A program made the translations under genes and the position numbers. A stretch of 64,000 nucleotides of DNA from assembly GCA_016710285.1 (NCBI GenBank), contig JADJXR010000001.1, positions 4,218,501 through 4,282,500 of the forward strand, written 5' to 3'. This DNA is from Chlorobiota bacterium (GTDB lineage: Bacteria; Bacteroidota; Ignavibacteria; OLB7). Under the pieces are notes generated by a model. It was not told the origin of the DNA and did no database searches. It saw only the letters and a program-made list of their open reading frames with translations. Of the stretch, positions 26,185 through 35,609 are shown piece after piece. Each line of letters opens with the position of its first letter. The first letter of the stretch is position 1.

Positions 26185-26380
26185 GACGCCGCAGGCTAAA
26201 GACCTGCGGCTACCCGGTCTACTGAACCTTGTCCGGCTATATCAATCCCGACTGAGACGCCGCAGGCTAAAGACCTGTTATCAATCCCGACTGAGTCGGG
26301 GCGGCTACCCGGTCTACTAAATCTTGCCCGGCTATATCAATCCCGACTGAGCCGGGGCGGTTACCCTATCTCCGATTGCT
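26185..26380. repeat. Clustered REP-like inverted and direct repeats
   Basis: No gene is seen here. A 22-bp unit at 26185-26206 recurs at 26256-26277; its first copy extends into a hairpin CCGCAGG...CCTGCGG. A ~49-bp unit beginning GGCTACCCGGTCTACT at 26208 recurs at 26303. Short palindromes CCCGACTGAGTCGGG and its variants lie between. The pattern resembles dispersed extragenic repeats at the end of a transcription unit. Confidence 0.7.
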
Positions 26381-26397
26381 ACCCGGGGGAATGATTT

Positions 26398-26715
26398 TCA
26401 GCGCGATTTGGGGATCCGCTCCAACCGCATCCTAAGCTCTAATTCTTTGTTCATAATCGTGCGGCGAAGCTCTTGTTTGCGCTCGGTGGTTGTGGTGGCT
26501 TGAAGCTCTTTTTTTAATGCGACTATCTCATTCATCATCTCCACTTCGTAGGGCGGGGTGTTCGCGTTGCGAAGCACATTGAACCCAAGCCGAAGCTCCG
26601 CCGGAGCACTGAAATAATCATCCAGATGGGTCAGTGGCTTCCCTTTTCCAGGAAGATTGTCGAACTCCCCACGCTCCATCGCCTCGCGGATCATCTTGTC
26701 AATTGGGCGTTCCAT
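26398..26715 (-). CDS. DUF1992 (DnaJ-homologue subfamily C member 28-like) protein
   Basis: A 105-residue protein. It begins MERPIDKMIREAMERGEFDNLPGKGKPL in pattern, the defining motif of DUF1992, followed by a charged helical region with repeated Glu/Lys and a Thr-rich segment (ATTTTERK). The family is widespread, small and cytosolic; function is unknown. The ATG at 26715 is preferred because the motif starts there. Confidence 0.88.
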   Translation of the reverse strand: MERPIDKMIREAMERGEFDNLPGKGKPLTHLDDYFSAPAELRLGFNVLRNANTPPYEVEMMNEIVALKKELQATTTTERKQELRRTIMNKELELRMRLERIPKSR

Positions 26716-26898
26716 GGTGTTGTTGGTTCTGTGGTGAACAGATCGTGAAGCAATCCCCCCGCAACTCTCTCCATTCCGTCCGCTGCCGATTGCGCGTTGG
26801 AAGACGAGCACGCTGGCCGATAGAGTGTGACCGTGCTGCGCAATCCGCTGCGATGCGACCAACACACGCTTCTGCTGGCAATGACTTCTGCCCCCCCG

Positions 26899-29721
26899 CT
26901 ACCGCGCCACCACGAACTCACGCGATTCCATCACCCCTCCAATTCGAATTCCAACGAAGTACTTCCCTGCGGAAAGCTGAGCGATTATCCCCTCTTCCAA
27001 CATCACCCTGTTCTCCCCTGCCACCGCAATGGCGGGGGGAATTTGCCCAACCTCCTGACCGAGCGAGCTATAGATTTTCCCAGACATCTCCTTCCCAACA
27101 AGCCGCTCGGGGACGGTAAGGCTGACCGTTGCTGCACGGCGCACAGGGTTAGGGGAGATTGCGTTGATAGCGAACGAGGCTGCGGATGATTCTTCCGGCA
27201 CATCCAACGAAGGGGCATACGCGCTGAAGACCCCTTTCCCGTGGGTGACAACCACCACCCACCGATCCTTCGGGCGCGCCACCACCATGTTCACAACGCT
27301 GTTGCCAATGGCTTCTTCCTGTTCCCACACGGTGTTCATCCCGGCCAGTTGCCTTGTGCTGTACAGCCCGGTGCTTGTTCCAATAAGCCAGTATGGACCG
27401 AACGCGCCGTCGGAAATTGCTGCCCACCGGAGCGATGGCCCGGCTCCCGTTCCATCAGGGTTCTCCTCAAGATTTCCAGCAACCGGAACCCAACTGATGC
27501 CGCCATCCGTCGTGGCAAAAAGGCTCAGGACGTTGTAATTGCAGAAGACGACCATCACGTTGTTCGGGTCCTTGGGGTTCACCGATACGCAGTTGATATA
27601 AGCCTCCTCTGGGAAGTTCGTTCCGGTGGCATTGAAGACGTTCGGGGAAGCCGAGGCTGGGTTATCAACCCGGTAGAGTTTCCCCCGCGCCGTGCCGAAC
27701 CACACTTGCTTCACCGTGGCATACTGGAGCGTGTTGGAGGCCACTGCCGAGATCACATCGTTGGAGAGAGTGACGTTGGGAACTTGATGCCAGTTGATGG
27801 TTGCAGGCTCGGCACTGAAATTGGGAATCGCTGTCAGATCGGTATTCACCCAAAGCTGCTCACCCCCTGCCAGATACATCACCTTGTTGTCATCGGGGTC
27901 CAGCATGAAGGGGTTGATAAACAGATATGGGCCGCCGCCATCGGGGTCCACCCGTTTGAACGAGGTGACCGAGCCAGCACTGTTCACCGTCCCCCCTAGG
28001 ATAAAGCCTTCCTGAGCCGAGCCGTAGAACTGCGACTTCCCGTCGGCAATCGCGCAGAAGGAACCATCCGCCCCGCCCAGCAATTTCCACGGGGAGTTGG
28101 GGTCGGCGTTTAGCCCCAGCCACGTGCCGTTGTCTTGCAATCCCCCCATCACCATCTCATCGTGGTTTGCGGCCATGTCCACCGCAGCGGTGTAAAATTG
28201 GGAAGTGGTGTAGCCGTTGTTGAGCGGGGTCCAAGTCACCGTTGGGGCAAGGCAATTGTTCGTCCTGAAAACCCCGCCATCGTTGGCACTAAGCAGCACC
28301 GAGGGGTTCGATGGAAGGAATTCAGCAGCGTGTTGATCGGGGTGATGGTTTGGATATTCGCTGCTGAGTTCAAACTGCGAAATATCCCCCGAGCGATACC
28401 CGCCAATCCATTTGGTTTGCTGCGAGTTCACAAAGCCGTTGGTGGAAAGGTACAGGTTGGTCCCGCCAATCAGCACAACGTCGGGATTATCGGGCTTGAC
28501 CTTTACCAGCATATCATACGAGTTTTGCGAGATGTACTGGCCGAAATTGCCGCCGAACGCCGGAAGACTTGTTGAACGATTTTCCCACGTCCCTCCGCTC
28601 CCCGAACCATCCCCCGAAACGTAGGTGTACTTGTAGAAGCTGTGATGTTCGGTCTCGCCAGCGCTGTTGGTGGTGGCGAAGCCTTTCCCCGGGGTTTCGG
28701 CAAGGACGTAGAGGATGTTTTCGTTGGAAGGGGCAACGGCAATCACGATGCGGAAGGAGAGCGTTGGCCAATCGGCTGGGGAGATTTGCTTCCAATCTAT
28801 GCCGTTCGCCGAACGCCAGATTCCGCGAGTGCTGGCCCCGGCTCCCGACATCGTTGCGTAGCAGACCCCGGCGGAGGTGACGGCAACATCGGTGATATGG
28901 GAGCCATTGGACACGCCAAGCACCCACTTCCACGATCCCCCACCATCGGAGGAGCGCAGTATCCCGCCGCGCACCGCTGCATAGATCACATCTTCCCCTT
29001 GTGCCGTTGGGTCGGTGGCAATGTTCAGCACCGTCTCGAACACTTCGCCAAGTTGGTTCGGGCGTGTGGTTGCGGTGGAGGGAAGTTGCTGCCACGTAAT
29101 CCCGCCATTGGTGGAGCGGTAGATACCGGTTCCTTTGTAGATATAGTCCCCATGGTTCGAGGCAGTGTTCGCCGTGAACTCACCGGTTCCGTAGTACCAG
29201 ACCGATTCCTTTCCGGCAATGCGTGATTGGGCAATGCAGGAAACGCTTGGATGTTGCGCTGAACCTGTGCGCGGAATCCAGGAAGCACCGCCATTGCTGG
29301 AACTCCACATCCCCCCCGAAACGCCACCGGCCAGAAGATGATTTTCGTTGGTGCGGTCAATCGCAAAAGCGCGGGTGCGTCCGCCAACATTGTACGGGCC
29401 ACGCTGAACCCAATCAAAACTTCCTTGCACCCGAGACAAGCCAGCAGCCGCCGCACCTTCGCGGGTTGGGAGCGTGCGGGCAAACCGGTGTTCGCGCTCG
29501 ATGATGTTGGGGGGCAACGTTCCGGTGGCAGGGTCGCGAAGCCGCATCAGCTCCCAGCGGTGGCGTGCCTGCGGGTTTTCCTGCCCAATCCCCGCCGCCT
29601 TCATCACCCCCACCCAATCGCGTGGACCGGAAGGGGCAGAAGTAATCGAGTGGAACTGGAACGCTGCAAACCCCAACGCAGCAAAAAGAGCAAGCGGGAA
29701 AATGGCGCGGAAGGAGACCAT
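26899..29721 (-). CDS. Large T9SS-exported protein with BNR/sortilin-like beta-propeller
   Basis: A 940-residue protein with an N-terminal signal/anchor segment (MVSFRAIFPLALFAALGFAA). From about residue 100 it carries repeated Asp-box-like units (for example SSNGGASWIPRTGS, STNGGITWQQLPS, SSDGGGSWKWVLG, TTDGGISWVPVAG), the pattern of BNR/VPS10-type beta-propellers. The last 90 residues (INAISPNPVRRAATVSLTV ... AGKYFVGIRIGGVMESREFVVAR) are a T9SS type A sorting domain, so the protein is likely exported and attached to the surface. A possible -7 element lies just upstream. Substrate and role are unknown. Confidence 0.88.
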   Translation of the reverse strand: MVSFRAIFPLALFAALGFAAFQFHSITSAPSGPRDWVGVMKAAGIGQENPQARHRWELMRLRDPATGTLPPNIIEREHRFARTLPTREGAAAAGLSRVQGSFDWVQRGPYNVGGRTRAFAIDRTNENHLLAGGVSGGMWSSSNGGASWIPRTGSAQHPSVSCIAQSRIAGKESVWYYGTGEFTANTASNHGDYIYKGTGIYRSTNGGITWQQLPSTATTRPNQLGEVFETVLNIATDPTAQGEDVIYAAVRGGILRSSDGGGSWKWVLGVSNGSHITDVAVTSAGVCYATMSGAGASTRGIWRSANGIDWKQISPADWPTLSFRIVIAVAPSNENILYVLAETPGKGFATTNSAGETEHHSFYKYTYVSGDGSGSGGTWENRSTSLPAFGGNFGQYISQNSYDMLVKVKPDNPDVVLIGGTNLYLSTNGFVNSQQTKWIGGYRSGDISQFELSSEYPNHHPDQHAAEFLPSNPSVLLSANDGGVFRTNNCLAPTVTWTPLNNGYTTSQFYTAAVDMAANHDEMVMGGLQDNGTWLGLNADPNSPWKLLGGADGSFCAIADGKSQFYGSAQEGFILGGTVNSAGSVTSFKRVDPDGGGPYLFINPFMLDPDDNKVMYLAGGEQLWVNTDLTAIPNFSAEPATINWHQVPNVTLSNDVISAVASNTLQYATVKQVWFGTARGKLYRVDNPASASPNVFNATGTNFPEEAYINCVSVNPKDPNNVMVVFCNYNVLSLFATTDGGISWVPVAGNLEENPDGTGAGPSLRWAAISDGAFGPYWLIGTSTGLYSTRQLAGMNTVWEQEEAIGNSVVNMVVARPKDRWVVVVTHGKGVFSAYAPSLDVPEESSAASFAINAISPNPVRRAATVSLTVPERLVGKEMSGKIYSSLGQEVGQIPPAIAVAGENRVMLEEGIIAQLSAGKYFVGIRIGGVMESREFVVAR

Positions 29722-29754
29722 GGCGAGTACCCCGTACAATGATGGATGGATGCG

Positions 29755-29762
29755 CGAAGATA
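29755..29762 (-). promoter_or_regulatory. -7 promoter element of the T9SS propeller gene
   Basis: On the minus strand TATCTTCG matches TAnnTTTG with one mismatch. A transcript would start near 29750, about 30 nt before the ATG at 29721, which supports that start over an upstream codon. Confidence 0.4.
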
Positions 29763-29837
29763 AGAACGGAGGGGTGAGAAAAATGCAGCGTTCCAGACAG
29801 GCCAGGATTTTGTCGGGGGTCGGCCCTGCGCTTTCCG

Positions 29838-29871
29838 AAAAACAATAATGGAGCAGCCATCACTCTGCTCC
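29838..29871 (-). terminator. Intrinsic terminator after methylmalonyl-CoA epimerase gene
   Basis: On the minus strand GGAGCAG and CTGCTCC form a hairpin with an 8-nt loop, followed by ATTATTGTTTTT. Confidence 0.75.
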
Positions 29872-29902
29872 ACTTCAGGAAGAATACAGATTCGAAATCA
29901 CC

Positions 29903-30301
29903 TCACCCCTTCCTCTGGCACAACTCCACCAACACTCCATTAAAACTTGATGGGTGAATAAAAGCGATAAGCATATCGTGCGCGCCTTCGCGGGGGGTTT
30001 CGTTGATAAGGCGAACGCCCGCAGCCTTCAATCGGTCAAGCTCCGCCTGGATGTTTTCCACCTCAAAGGCAATGTGGTGGATCCCCTCCCCACGCTTCTC
30101 AATGAATTTTGCGATTGGGGAATGGTCAGCAGTGGCGGCGGTAAGCTCAATCACCGCATCGCCAACTGGGAATGAAAGAATCGAGACGCTTTGCTCCTCC
30201 ACCGTCTCGCGGTGCGGCTCGCTCACGTCAAATAATTCGCCGTAACGGATGCCAGCTTCTTCAAGCGATCGAACAGCAATGCCAAGATGAGAGATTTTCA
30301 T
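29903..30301 (-). CDS. mce: Methylmalonyl-CoA epimerase
   Basis: A 132-residue vicinal-oxygen-chelate protein of the usual size. It opens with KISHLGIAVRSLEEA, whose His is the first metal ligand, has GEGIHHIAFEVENI near 88-101 with the second His, and ends with FNGVLVELCQ whose Glu is the third. The enzyme interconverts the 2R and 2S forms of methylmalonyl-CoA in propionate and branched-chain metabolism. No mutase gene is in the window. Start chosen at 30301, where the family motif begins; the longer frame upstream has no similarity. Confidence 0.92.
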   Translation of the reverse strand: MKISHLGIAVRSLEEAGIRYGELFDVSEPHRETVEEQSVSILSFPVGDAVIELTAATADHSPIAKFIEKRGEGIHHIAFEVENIQAELDRLKAAGVRLINETPREGAHDMLIAFIHPSSFNGVLVELCQRKG

Positions 30302-30371
30302 GCTGGAAACTACGTTTGGGTTGTGTTGTGCTTCCACCCCAAACACGTCGGGGCGATTTCAGCTACGGTTT

Positions 30372-31166
30372 TTAGCTGGCAAGTGCCTTGCCATCGTTTT
30401 CCTTCTTCCCATCCCCCCGCCTTCTAAATTCTTCATCAACCTGGGCTAACTGCTCCACCGTGTTGATTCCTTGAATCTCCTCAAAATCGGATGAGCAGTG
30501 GGCGGCAATTGGCAGACCTTGCTGGCGGAAGTAGCCAAAAACGTCGGTCAGATAATATTCGTTTTGGGCGTTGTTGTTGTTCAGGTTTGCCAGCGCAGCA
30601 CGCAGCCCTTCGGCATCGAACAGATAGATGCCGGAGTTGATCTCCTTCATCGTGCGCTCCTGCTCGGTAGCGTCCCGATGCTCGACGATATGGGAAACGC
30701 TTCCATCGGCATTGCGGATAACGCGGCCGTAGCCGGTTGGGTCCTGGGCAACCACCGTCAGCACTGTTCCGGTTGCCCCGCGCACGGTGTGGACGTCCCA
30801 CAAATCGCCGATGGTTTGGTAGCTAAGAAGCGGAACATCGCCGGAAAGAACAAGGATGTCGCCGGAGAAATCGTTCAGCAGCGGCATTGCCTGCATCACG
30901 GCGTGGCCGGTTCCCAACTGCTCAAGCTGCTCGGCAAACTCAACGCGGCCCTGAAAGGCTTCGCCCAGATAGTGGCGAACAGCTTCGCGGTTAAATCCGA
31001 TAATGGCCACCACGCGGTCCGGCTGGCACTGCAAGGCGCGTTCCACCACGTGATGGATCATCGGCACGCCACCAATCGGGAACATCACTTTTGCGCGCGA
31101 CGGGTCGTTCATGCGGGTTCCTTTCCCGGCGGCAAGAATTACTACGGCGAAGGGTCGTTGGCTCAT
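30372..31166 (-). CDS. GlmU-like nucleotidyltransferase (pyrophosphorylase domain only)
   Basis: A 264-residue protein with a sugar-nucleotidyltransferase domain. The N-terminal signature is VVILAAGKGTRMNDPSRAKVMFPIGG (about residues 8-33), followed by EQLGTGHAVMQA near 85 and ILVLSGDVPLL near 105, all as in GlmU. A typical GlmU is about 450 residues and has a left-handed beta-helix acetyltransferase domain after the first; that domain is absent here. It may make UDP-GlcNAc or a related nucleotide sugar, with the acetyltransferase encoded elsewhere. It lies 70 nt upstream of the epimerase gene on the same strand. Confidence 0.85.
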   Translation of the reverse strand: MSQRPFAVVILAAGKGTRMNDPSRAKVMFPIGGVPMIHHVVERALQCQPDRVVAIIGFNREAVRHYLGEAFQGRVEFAEQLEQLGTGHAVMQAMPLLNDFSGDILVLSGDVPLLSYQTIGDLWDVHTVRGATGTVLTVVAQDPTGYGRVIRNADGSVSHIVEHRDATEQERTMKEINSGIYLFDAEGLRAALANLNNNNAQNEYYLTDVFGYFRQQGLPIAAHCSSDFEEIQGINTVEQLAQVDEEFRRRGDGKKENDGKALAS

Positions 31167-31299
31167 AAAGAAGTACGGAAACGATGGTACAATTGAACGC
31201 TACGGAAGCAACGAAGCCACACAGAACAGGGGTTTCCTGAAGTCATGTGTGGCTTGGTTGAATTTGGCAGTGCCATGCTTGTGTGTTGCAGCCCGGTTG

Positions 31300-31692
31300 T
31301 CAGACCGACACATATTTTTCCCCTGCACGCTGTTCGTTGCTGCGGGAAATAATATGATTGCGTTTGTCCACCATGATAATCGTGGGCTTGAAGACTTTGG
31401 CTTCCTCGTTGGACATCGAAGCGTAGCTGATGATGATGACTTCATCGCCAACGGTTCCCCTTCGTGCGGCTGCGCCGTTTAGGCAGATCACCCCGCTTCC
31501 ACGCTCGCCGGTGATGACGTACGTCTCGAACCGCTCCCCATTGTTGACATTGACCACCGAGACTTTCTCGTACGGCAGCAGATCCGCCGCCTCCATCAGC
31601 TCTTCATCAATCGTTAGGCTTCCCTGGTAATAGAGTTCGGCCTGCGTGATGACAGCGCGGTGGATTTTCGATTTGAACATGAATCGCGTCAT
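31300..31692 (-). CDS. panD: Aspartate 1-decarboxylase
   Basis: A 130-residue pyruvoyl enzyme (typical length about 126) that makes beta-alanine for pantothenate synthesis. The self-cleavage site is Gly24-Ser25 in YYQGSLTID; Lys9, His11 and the Tyr near 58 (FETYVITGE) are conserved. The ATG at 31692 gives MTRFMFKSKIHRA, which fits the family start. It follows panC on the same strand after a 145-nt gap, so the two likely form a pantothenate group. Confidence 0.95.
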   Translation of the reverse strand: MTRFMFKSKIHRAVITQAELYYQGSLTIDEELMEAADLLPYEKVSVVNVNNGERFETYVITGERGSGVICLNGAAARRGTVGDEVIIISYASMSNEEAKVFKPTIIMVDKRNHIISRSNEQRAGEKYVSV

Positions 31693-31837
31693 TGTTGCTT
31701 GCTCACCCTGCAAAACGTGAATGGAATGCGGAACCGGCAGTAAGGACGCGGAAGGCTCCGGAAGAATTGCGGCACAAACATATTGGTATGAACGCCAGAA
31801 ACCGTTTTCGACCTGTATCGAACACACAGCAACGCCG

Positions 31838-32683
31838 CTACCGGTTCGGGGCGCGCAGAAGCATATTATCAATCAGCCGGGTGCGCCCAATTTTGCCGGC
31901 AATAATGCCAAGCCACGCGGCACCGTTGCCAGCCGGACGGTCAAACGTCAGTGGGTCCACAACATCGGCGTAATCAAGGGCGATTGCCGGGGATAATTGG
32001 CGGCGCATTGCCCCTTCAACTTCATCAAGATTTCCCCCACCCTCCGCCACACGTTGCGCCGCACGCAACGCCGCCGAAATTGAAAGCCCGTGCGCCCGGT
32101 CTTCCGGGGAAAGATAGACGTTGCGGGAACTCATGGCCAATCCGTCAAGCTCGCGAACGGTTTCCCCAACCAGTAATTGAATTGGGAAATTCAAATCCTC
32201 CATCATTTTCCGAATCACCGCCACCTGCTGCGCATCTTTTTGGCCAAAAGCCGCAACATCGGGAAGCACGCTGTTGAAGAGCTTTGCCACAATCGTCGTT
32301 ACCCCGCGAAAATGGGTTGGGCGGAAGGCACCTTCGTAGCGGCTGGTGATCCCTTCCACATTCACAACGGTGCTGGCTCCATCGGGGTACATTTCTTGGA
32401 CAGGTGGATAAAAAATAAAATCGCACCCCACCGATTGCAATTTTGCGCTGTCGCCCGCGAAATCACGGGGATATTGGGCTAAATCTTCCGTTGGGGCAAA
32501 TTGCGTTGGGTTTACGAAAATGGACGCGCCAACAATATCTGCCGCCGTGCTGGCAAGGCTCACCAACGATAAATGTCCGTCGTGCAAAAAGCCCATGGTT
32601 GGGACAAACCCTATCCGCAGCCCGCGCCGTTGCTGGCTGCGGGAATATTGCTGCATTTCGGCAACGGAGGTAATGATGTGCAT
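31838..32683 (-). CDS. panC: Pantothenate synthetase
   Basis: A 281-residue enzyme of usual length that joins pantoate and beta-alanine using ATP. The nucleotide-binding motifs are FVPTMGFLHDGHLSLV (residues 27-42, with the HxGH His34 and His37) and SSRNVYLSPEDR (KMSKS-like, about 180), with NPTQFAPTEDLAQYPR between them. The arginase gene lies 78 nt upstream on the same strand. Confidence 0.95.
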   Translation of the reverse strand: MHIITSVAEMQQYSRSQQRRGLRIGFVPTMGFLHDGHLSLVSLASTAADIVGASIFVNPTQFAPTEDLAQYPRDFAGDSAKLQSVGCDFIFYPPVQEMYPDGASTVVNVEGITSRYEGAFRPTHFRGVTTIVAKLFNSVLPDVAAFGQKDAQQVAVIRKMMEDLNFPIQLLVGETVRELDGLAMSSRNVYLSPEDRAHGLSISAALRAAQRVAEGGGNLDEVEGAMRRQLSPAIALDYADVVDPLTFDRPAGNGAAWLGIIAGKIGRTRLIDNMLLRAPNR

Positions 32684-32761
32684 GAGTTAGTAAATCAGTA
32701 CTTGCAGAACAATGCCGTTTGCGATTATCCAAAAATGCCGCAAGTAGTGTGCAGAAAAAAT

Positions 32762-33712
32762 CTACAGAATTCTTTTTCCCATTGCCGAGGCAACAAGGTC
32801 GGCGGCAAATTCTGCACCTTTATTTAGGTTATCAAGGATTGGATTTACTTCGGCAACCTCCATTGAATCGAGCGCGCCACGCTCGGCAAGCACTTCCATA
32901 ATAAAATGCGCCTCGCGCCAAGTAAGTCCCCCGGGAACTGGAGTTCCCACGCCGGAAGCAACTGTTGGATCAACGCTATCAAGATCAAAGGAAATGTGAA
33001 TATGATCGGTGCGGGCTTGCAAATAATCGAGCGTTTCTTCCATCACCGTATTTATTCCCTTGCGGTCAATATCGGTCATGGTGTAGGCACGGATATCACG
33101 TTCGTGAATAATTTTCCGTTCCCCTTCATCCACGGACCGCAGGCCAATCATCACGATGTTCGTGGGATCCAATTTTTGGAAATCCCCACCCACTCGCGTT
33201 AATTCTTTTGCGCCAAGCCCAATCGAAGCGGCAACGGGCATTCCGTGAATATTTCCGCTTGGCGAAGTTTCGGGGATGTTGATGTCGGAATGGGCATCAA
33301 TCCAAATTACCCCCAAGCGTTTTCCGGCATCGCGGCAGTAGCTGGCAACCCCGGCAAGGGTCCCGATTGCCATGGAGTGATCGCCCCCCAACACAAGCGG
33401 AAAATCGCCCGACTTCAGAATTTTTTTCACTTTCCGCGCTAATTTTTCGCACGCGGCGGTTATTTCCGGCAAATACCGCAATCGTGGGTTTTTAATTTTC
33501 AGCACCTCCGGCACTTGAATTTCAATATCCCCCTCATCTTCAACCTTAATTCCCAACGATTTTAATCGCCCTTCAATGTCGGCAATGCGGAGTGCCGATG
33601 GTCCCATATCAACGCCACGCCGCCCCGCCCCCAAGTCCATGGGGAAGCCGAGCAGATGGATAGCAGGTTTGCGTTTGCGGCGCGGTTGTTTTGCGGAAGA
33701 TTTGGCTGCCAT
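32762..33712 (-). CDS. Arginase
   Basis: A 316-residue arginase/agmatinase-family enzyme. Manganese-binding motifs are LGGDHSMA (108-115), WIDAHSDIN (137-145) and HISFDLDSVDP (near 234). The N-terminus includes LLGFPMDLGAGRRGVDMGPSALR, the arginase pattern, rather than agmatinase. It hydrolyses arginine to ornithine and urea. A basic N-terminal tail (KQPRRKRK) is unusual. The ATG at 33712 is used; the frame is open for another 27 codons upstream without family similarity. Confidence 0.92.
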   Translation of the reverse strand: MAAKSSAKQPRRKRKPAIHLLGFPMDLGAGRRGVDMGPSALRIADIEGRLKSLGIKVEDEGDIEIQVPEVLKIKNPRLRYLPEITAACEKLARKVKKILKSGDFPLVLGGDHSMAIGTLAGVASYCRDAGKRLGVIWIDAHSDINIPETSPSGNIHGMPVAASIGLGAKELTRVGGDFQKLDPTNIVMIGLRSVDEGERKIIHERDIRAYTMTDIDRKGINTVMEETLDYLQARTDHIHISFDLDSVDPTVASGVGTPVPGGLTWREAHFIMEVLAERGALDSMEVAEVNPILDNLNKGAEFAADLVASAMGKRIL

Positions 33713-33793
33713 AACGTGATGTTGTGCGGAAGTTCGATGAAGTTGTGCGGATACTGACAGAGATGCTAAGAGAGCAAGAGAAGCGTTGCCCAA

Positions 33794-33824
33794 TCCCGCC
33801 CCGAAACCGATTCGGGACGGGCAT
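33794..33824 (-). terminator. Hairpin downstream of accD
   Basis: CCCGCCCCGAA and TTCGGGACGGG form a stem with one mismatch. It lies 25 nt after the accD stop, between accD and the arginase gene. Confidence 0.5.
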
Positions 33825-33848
33825 TATTCCCCCTTGCTGGCCAATGAT

Positions 33849-34709
33849 TTAGCCAGCAACCTCTGGAATTGGGAGGAGTGTGAGAATGCGGCCCACCGTT
33901 TTGCGCAGTTCCTTGCGGTGAACAATGTGGTCCACAAACCCGTGCTCCTGCTGGAACTCGGAGCGCTGAAATCCTTCGGGCAATTTCCGTTTGATGGTTT
34001 GCTCAATCACCCGCGGTCCTGCAAAGCCGATTAACGCCCGCGGCTCGGCAAGGGTGATATCCCCCAACATTGCATAGCTGGCGGTGACACCACCAGTTGT
34101 GGGGTCGGTAAGGATAACGATGTAGGGGATGCGTTCTTCGGCAAGGAGCGTTAGCCGTGCGCTGGTTTTGGCCATTTGCATCAGCGAGATTGCCGCCTCC
34201 ATCATCCGCGCGCCGCCGGAAGCGGTGATGCAGATAAACGGAACCCGCTCACGAATGGCATCGTCCACGGCGCGGCAGAACTTCTCCCCCACGACCGACC
34301 CCATGGACCCGCCGATAAAGCTGAAATCCATGATTGCCAGCGAGATACGCTGCCCGCTAACATCCCCCAACCCCGTCCGCATTGCGTCGGCCAAGCCGGT
34401 CCGCTTGGTGGCTTTGCGCAGCTTCACTTGGTAGGAATCTTCGTCCACAAACTCCAGCGGATCGGTTGAGGTTAGCTGGGCATGGGTTTCGGCAAAGGTG
34501 TCGGGGTCAATCAGCAGGTTAATGTAATGGTTGGAACCGATCCTGAAATGGTGATCGCATTTGGGACAGGTGTAGAGGTTTTCCTCAAGCTCACTTTTAT
34601 AAATGACCGTCTCGCAGCTTGGGCATTTCGTCCAAAGGCCATCGGGCATTTCGCGCTGTTGGTTCTGCGATTCGTCAAGATTCTTGCGGTTACGGCTCCA
34701 CCACGGCAT
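33849..34709 (-). CDS. accD: Acetyl-CoA carboxylase carboxyltransferase subunit beta
   Basis: A 286-residue subunit. The N-terminal zinc ribbon has Cys29, Cys32, Cys48 and Cys51 (CPSC...CPKC), and the crotonase-like carboxyltransferase domain includes ITASGGARMMEAAISLMQM and DPTTGGVTASYAMLGDITLAEP. With AccA it transfers carboxyl groups from biotin to acetyl-CoA to give malonyl-CoA for fatty acid synthesis. AccA is not in the window. The gene is third after tsaE and tsaB in the same direction. Confidence 0.95.
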   Translation of the reverse strand: MPWWSRNRKNLDESQNQQREMPDGLWTKCPSCETVIYKSELEENLYTCPKCDHHFRIGSNHYINLLIDPDTFAETHAQLTSTDPLEFVDEDSYQVKLRKATKRTGLADAMRTGLGDVSGQRISLAIMDFSFIGGSMGSVVGEKFCRAVDDAIRERVPFICITASGGARMMEAAISLMQMAKTSARLTLLAEERIPYIVILTDPTTGGVTASYAMLGDITLAEPRALIGFAGPRVIEQTIKRKLPEGFQRSEFQQEHGFVDHIVHRKELRKTVGRILTLLPIPEVAG

Positions 34710-34858
34710 GATGTTGAAGGTTAAATGGAGGTTGGTTCGTTATCCGGGGTTGCTGCCCGGGGAAGGCTTCATGGTTTTTGATAGAAGGTCCCGTGGCATT
34801 GCTTGGAAATGGGCGGCGGCAAGGTGCCGGACGCGCTTTCTTTTTTAGCACTCACCCT

Positions 34859-35500
34859 TTACCCAATATACAACGGCTCTAGTTCCTTTGGGCTACAGGT
34901 TATCCCCAGGCGTTGCAGGAAGATACCATGCTGGCCAACAGCACGTGCGGTAAGCTGGATTGTGCCTTCGGCAAGGCGGTCGGAATTGTGGGATTGCAGC
35001 TGCGCAATGCCTGGGCCGGCAGCAATCACGTTTTCATCAAGCAGCAACGGGGCTTGCTCCGGCGGGATTGCCCCGGCATCGGTTAGGCGTAAAAATTCCG
35101 GAAGGACTTGGAACAGCGAGGCGTACAGCCCCAGCCGCCCGGCAGGGATCACCGCAAGAACGCGGCTGCGCCGGGTAGCTTTGGCAAGCCCACGAAGCGA
35201 GAAGGCAATGGCATCAAGCGTGGGGACCGGAATGATTGGCGCACCGGTCCCAATCGCAAGCCCAATGGCAAAGCTAACGCCGATGCGAATGCCGGTGTAG
35301 GAACCCGGGCCGATGGAAACAGCGATCGCGCTAACATCACCGGCCTGCATCCCGACGCTATCCAACGATTGCTGGAACAGCGTGGCAAGCGCACGGTCGT
35401 GGATTCGCGGAAGCGCAACGTGAAATTCGGCCAGCAATTGCTCCTGCTGGAACAGGGCAATTCCGCAGGTCTCTCCCGTTGTTTCGATTGCAACAAGCAT
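34859..35500 (-). CDS. tsaB: tRNA N6-threonylcarbamoyladenosine biosynthesis protein TsaB
   Basis: A 213-residue ASKHA-fold protein. The N-terminus MLVAIETTGETCGIAL is the family start, and AIAVSIGPGSYTGIRIGVSFAIGLA (near 58-82) is the TsaB signature. TsaB binds TsaD and TsaE to make t6A at position 37 of tRNAs reading ANN codons. TsaE is encoded just upstream, supporting the call. Length is slightly shorter than in Escherichia coli (231). Confidence 0.93.
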   Translation of the reverse strand: MLVAIETTGETCGIALFQQEQLLAEFHVALPRIHDRALATLFQQSLDSVGMQAGDVSAIAVSIGPGSYTGIRIGVSFAIGLAIGTGAPIIPVPTLDAIAFSLRGLAKATRRSRVLAVIPAGRLGLYASLFQVLPEFLRLTDAGAIPPEQAPLLLDENVIAAGPGIAQLQSHNSDRLAEGTIQLTARAVGQHGIFLQRLGITCSPKELEPLYIG

Positions 35501-35609
35501 TCTACTGTGCCGATGTTGGATTGAAGTACACGCTGATGTCCCAAGCTGAAAAGAACGACCCGACCGTTATGCAGGGCCGGGCCGTTTGTTGTACGATGGC
35601 GATGAACCG

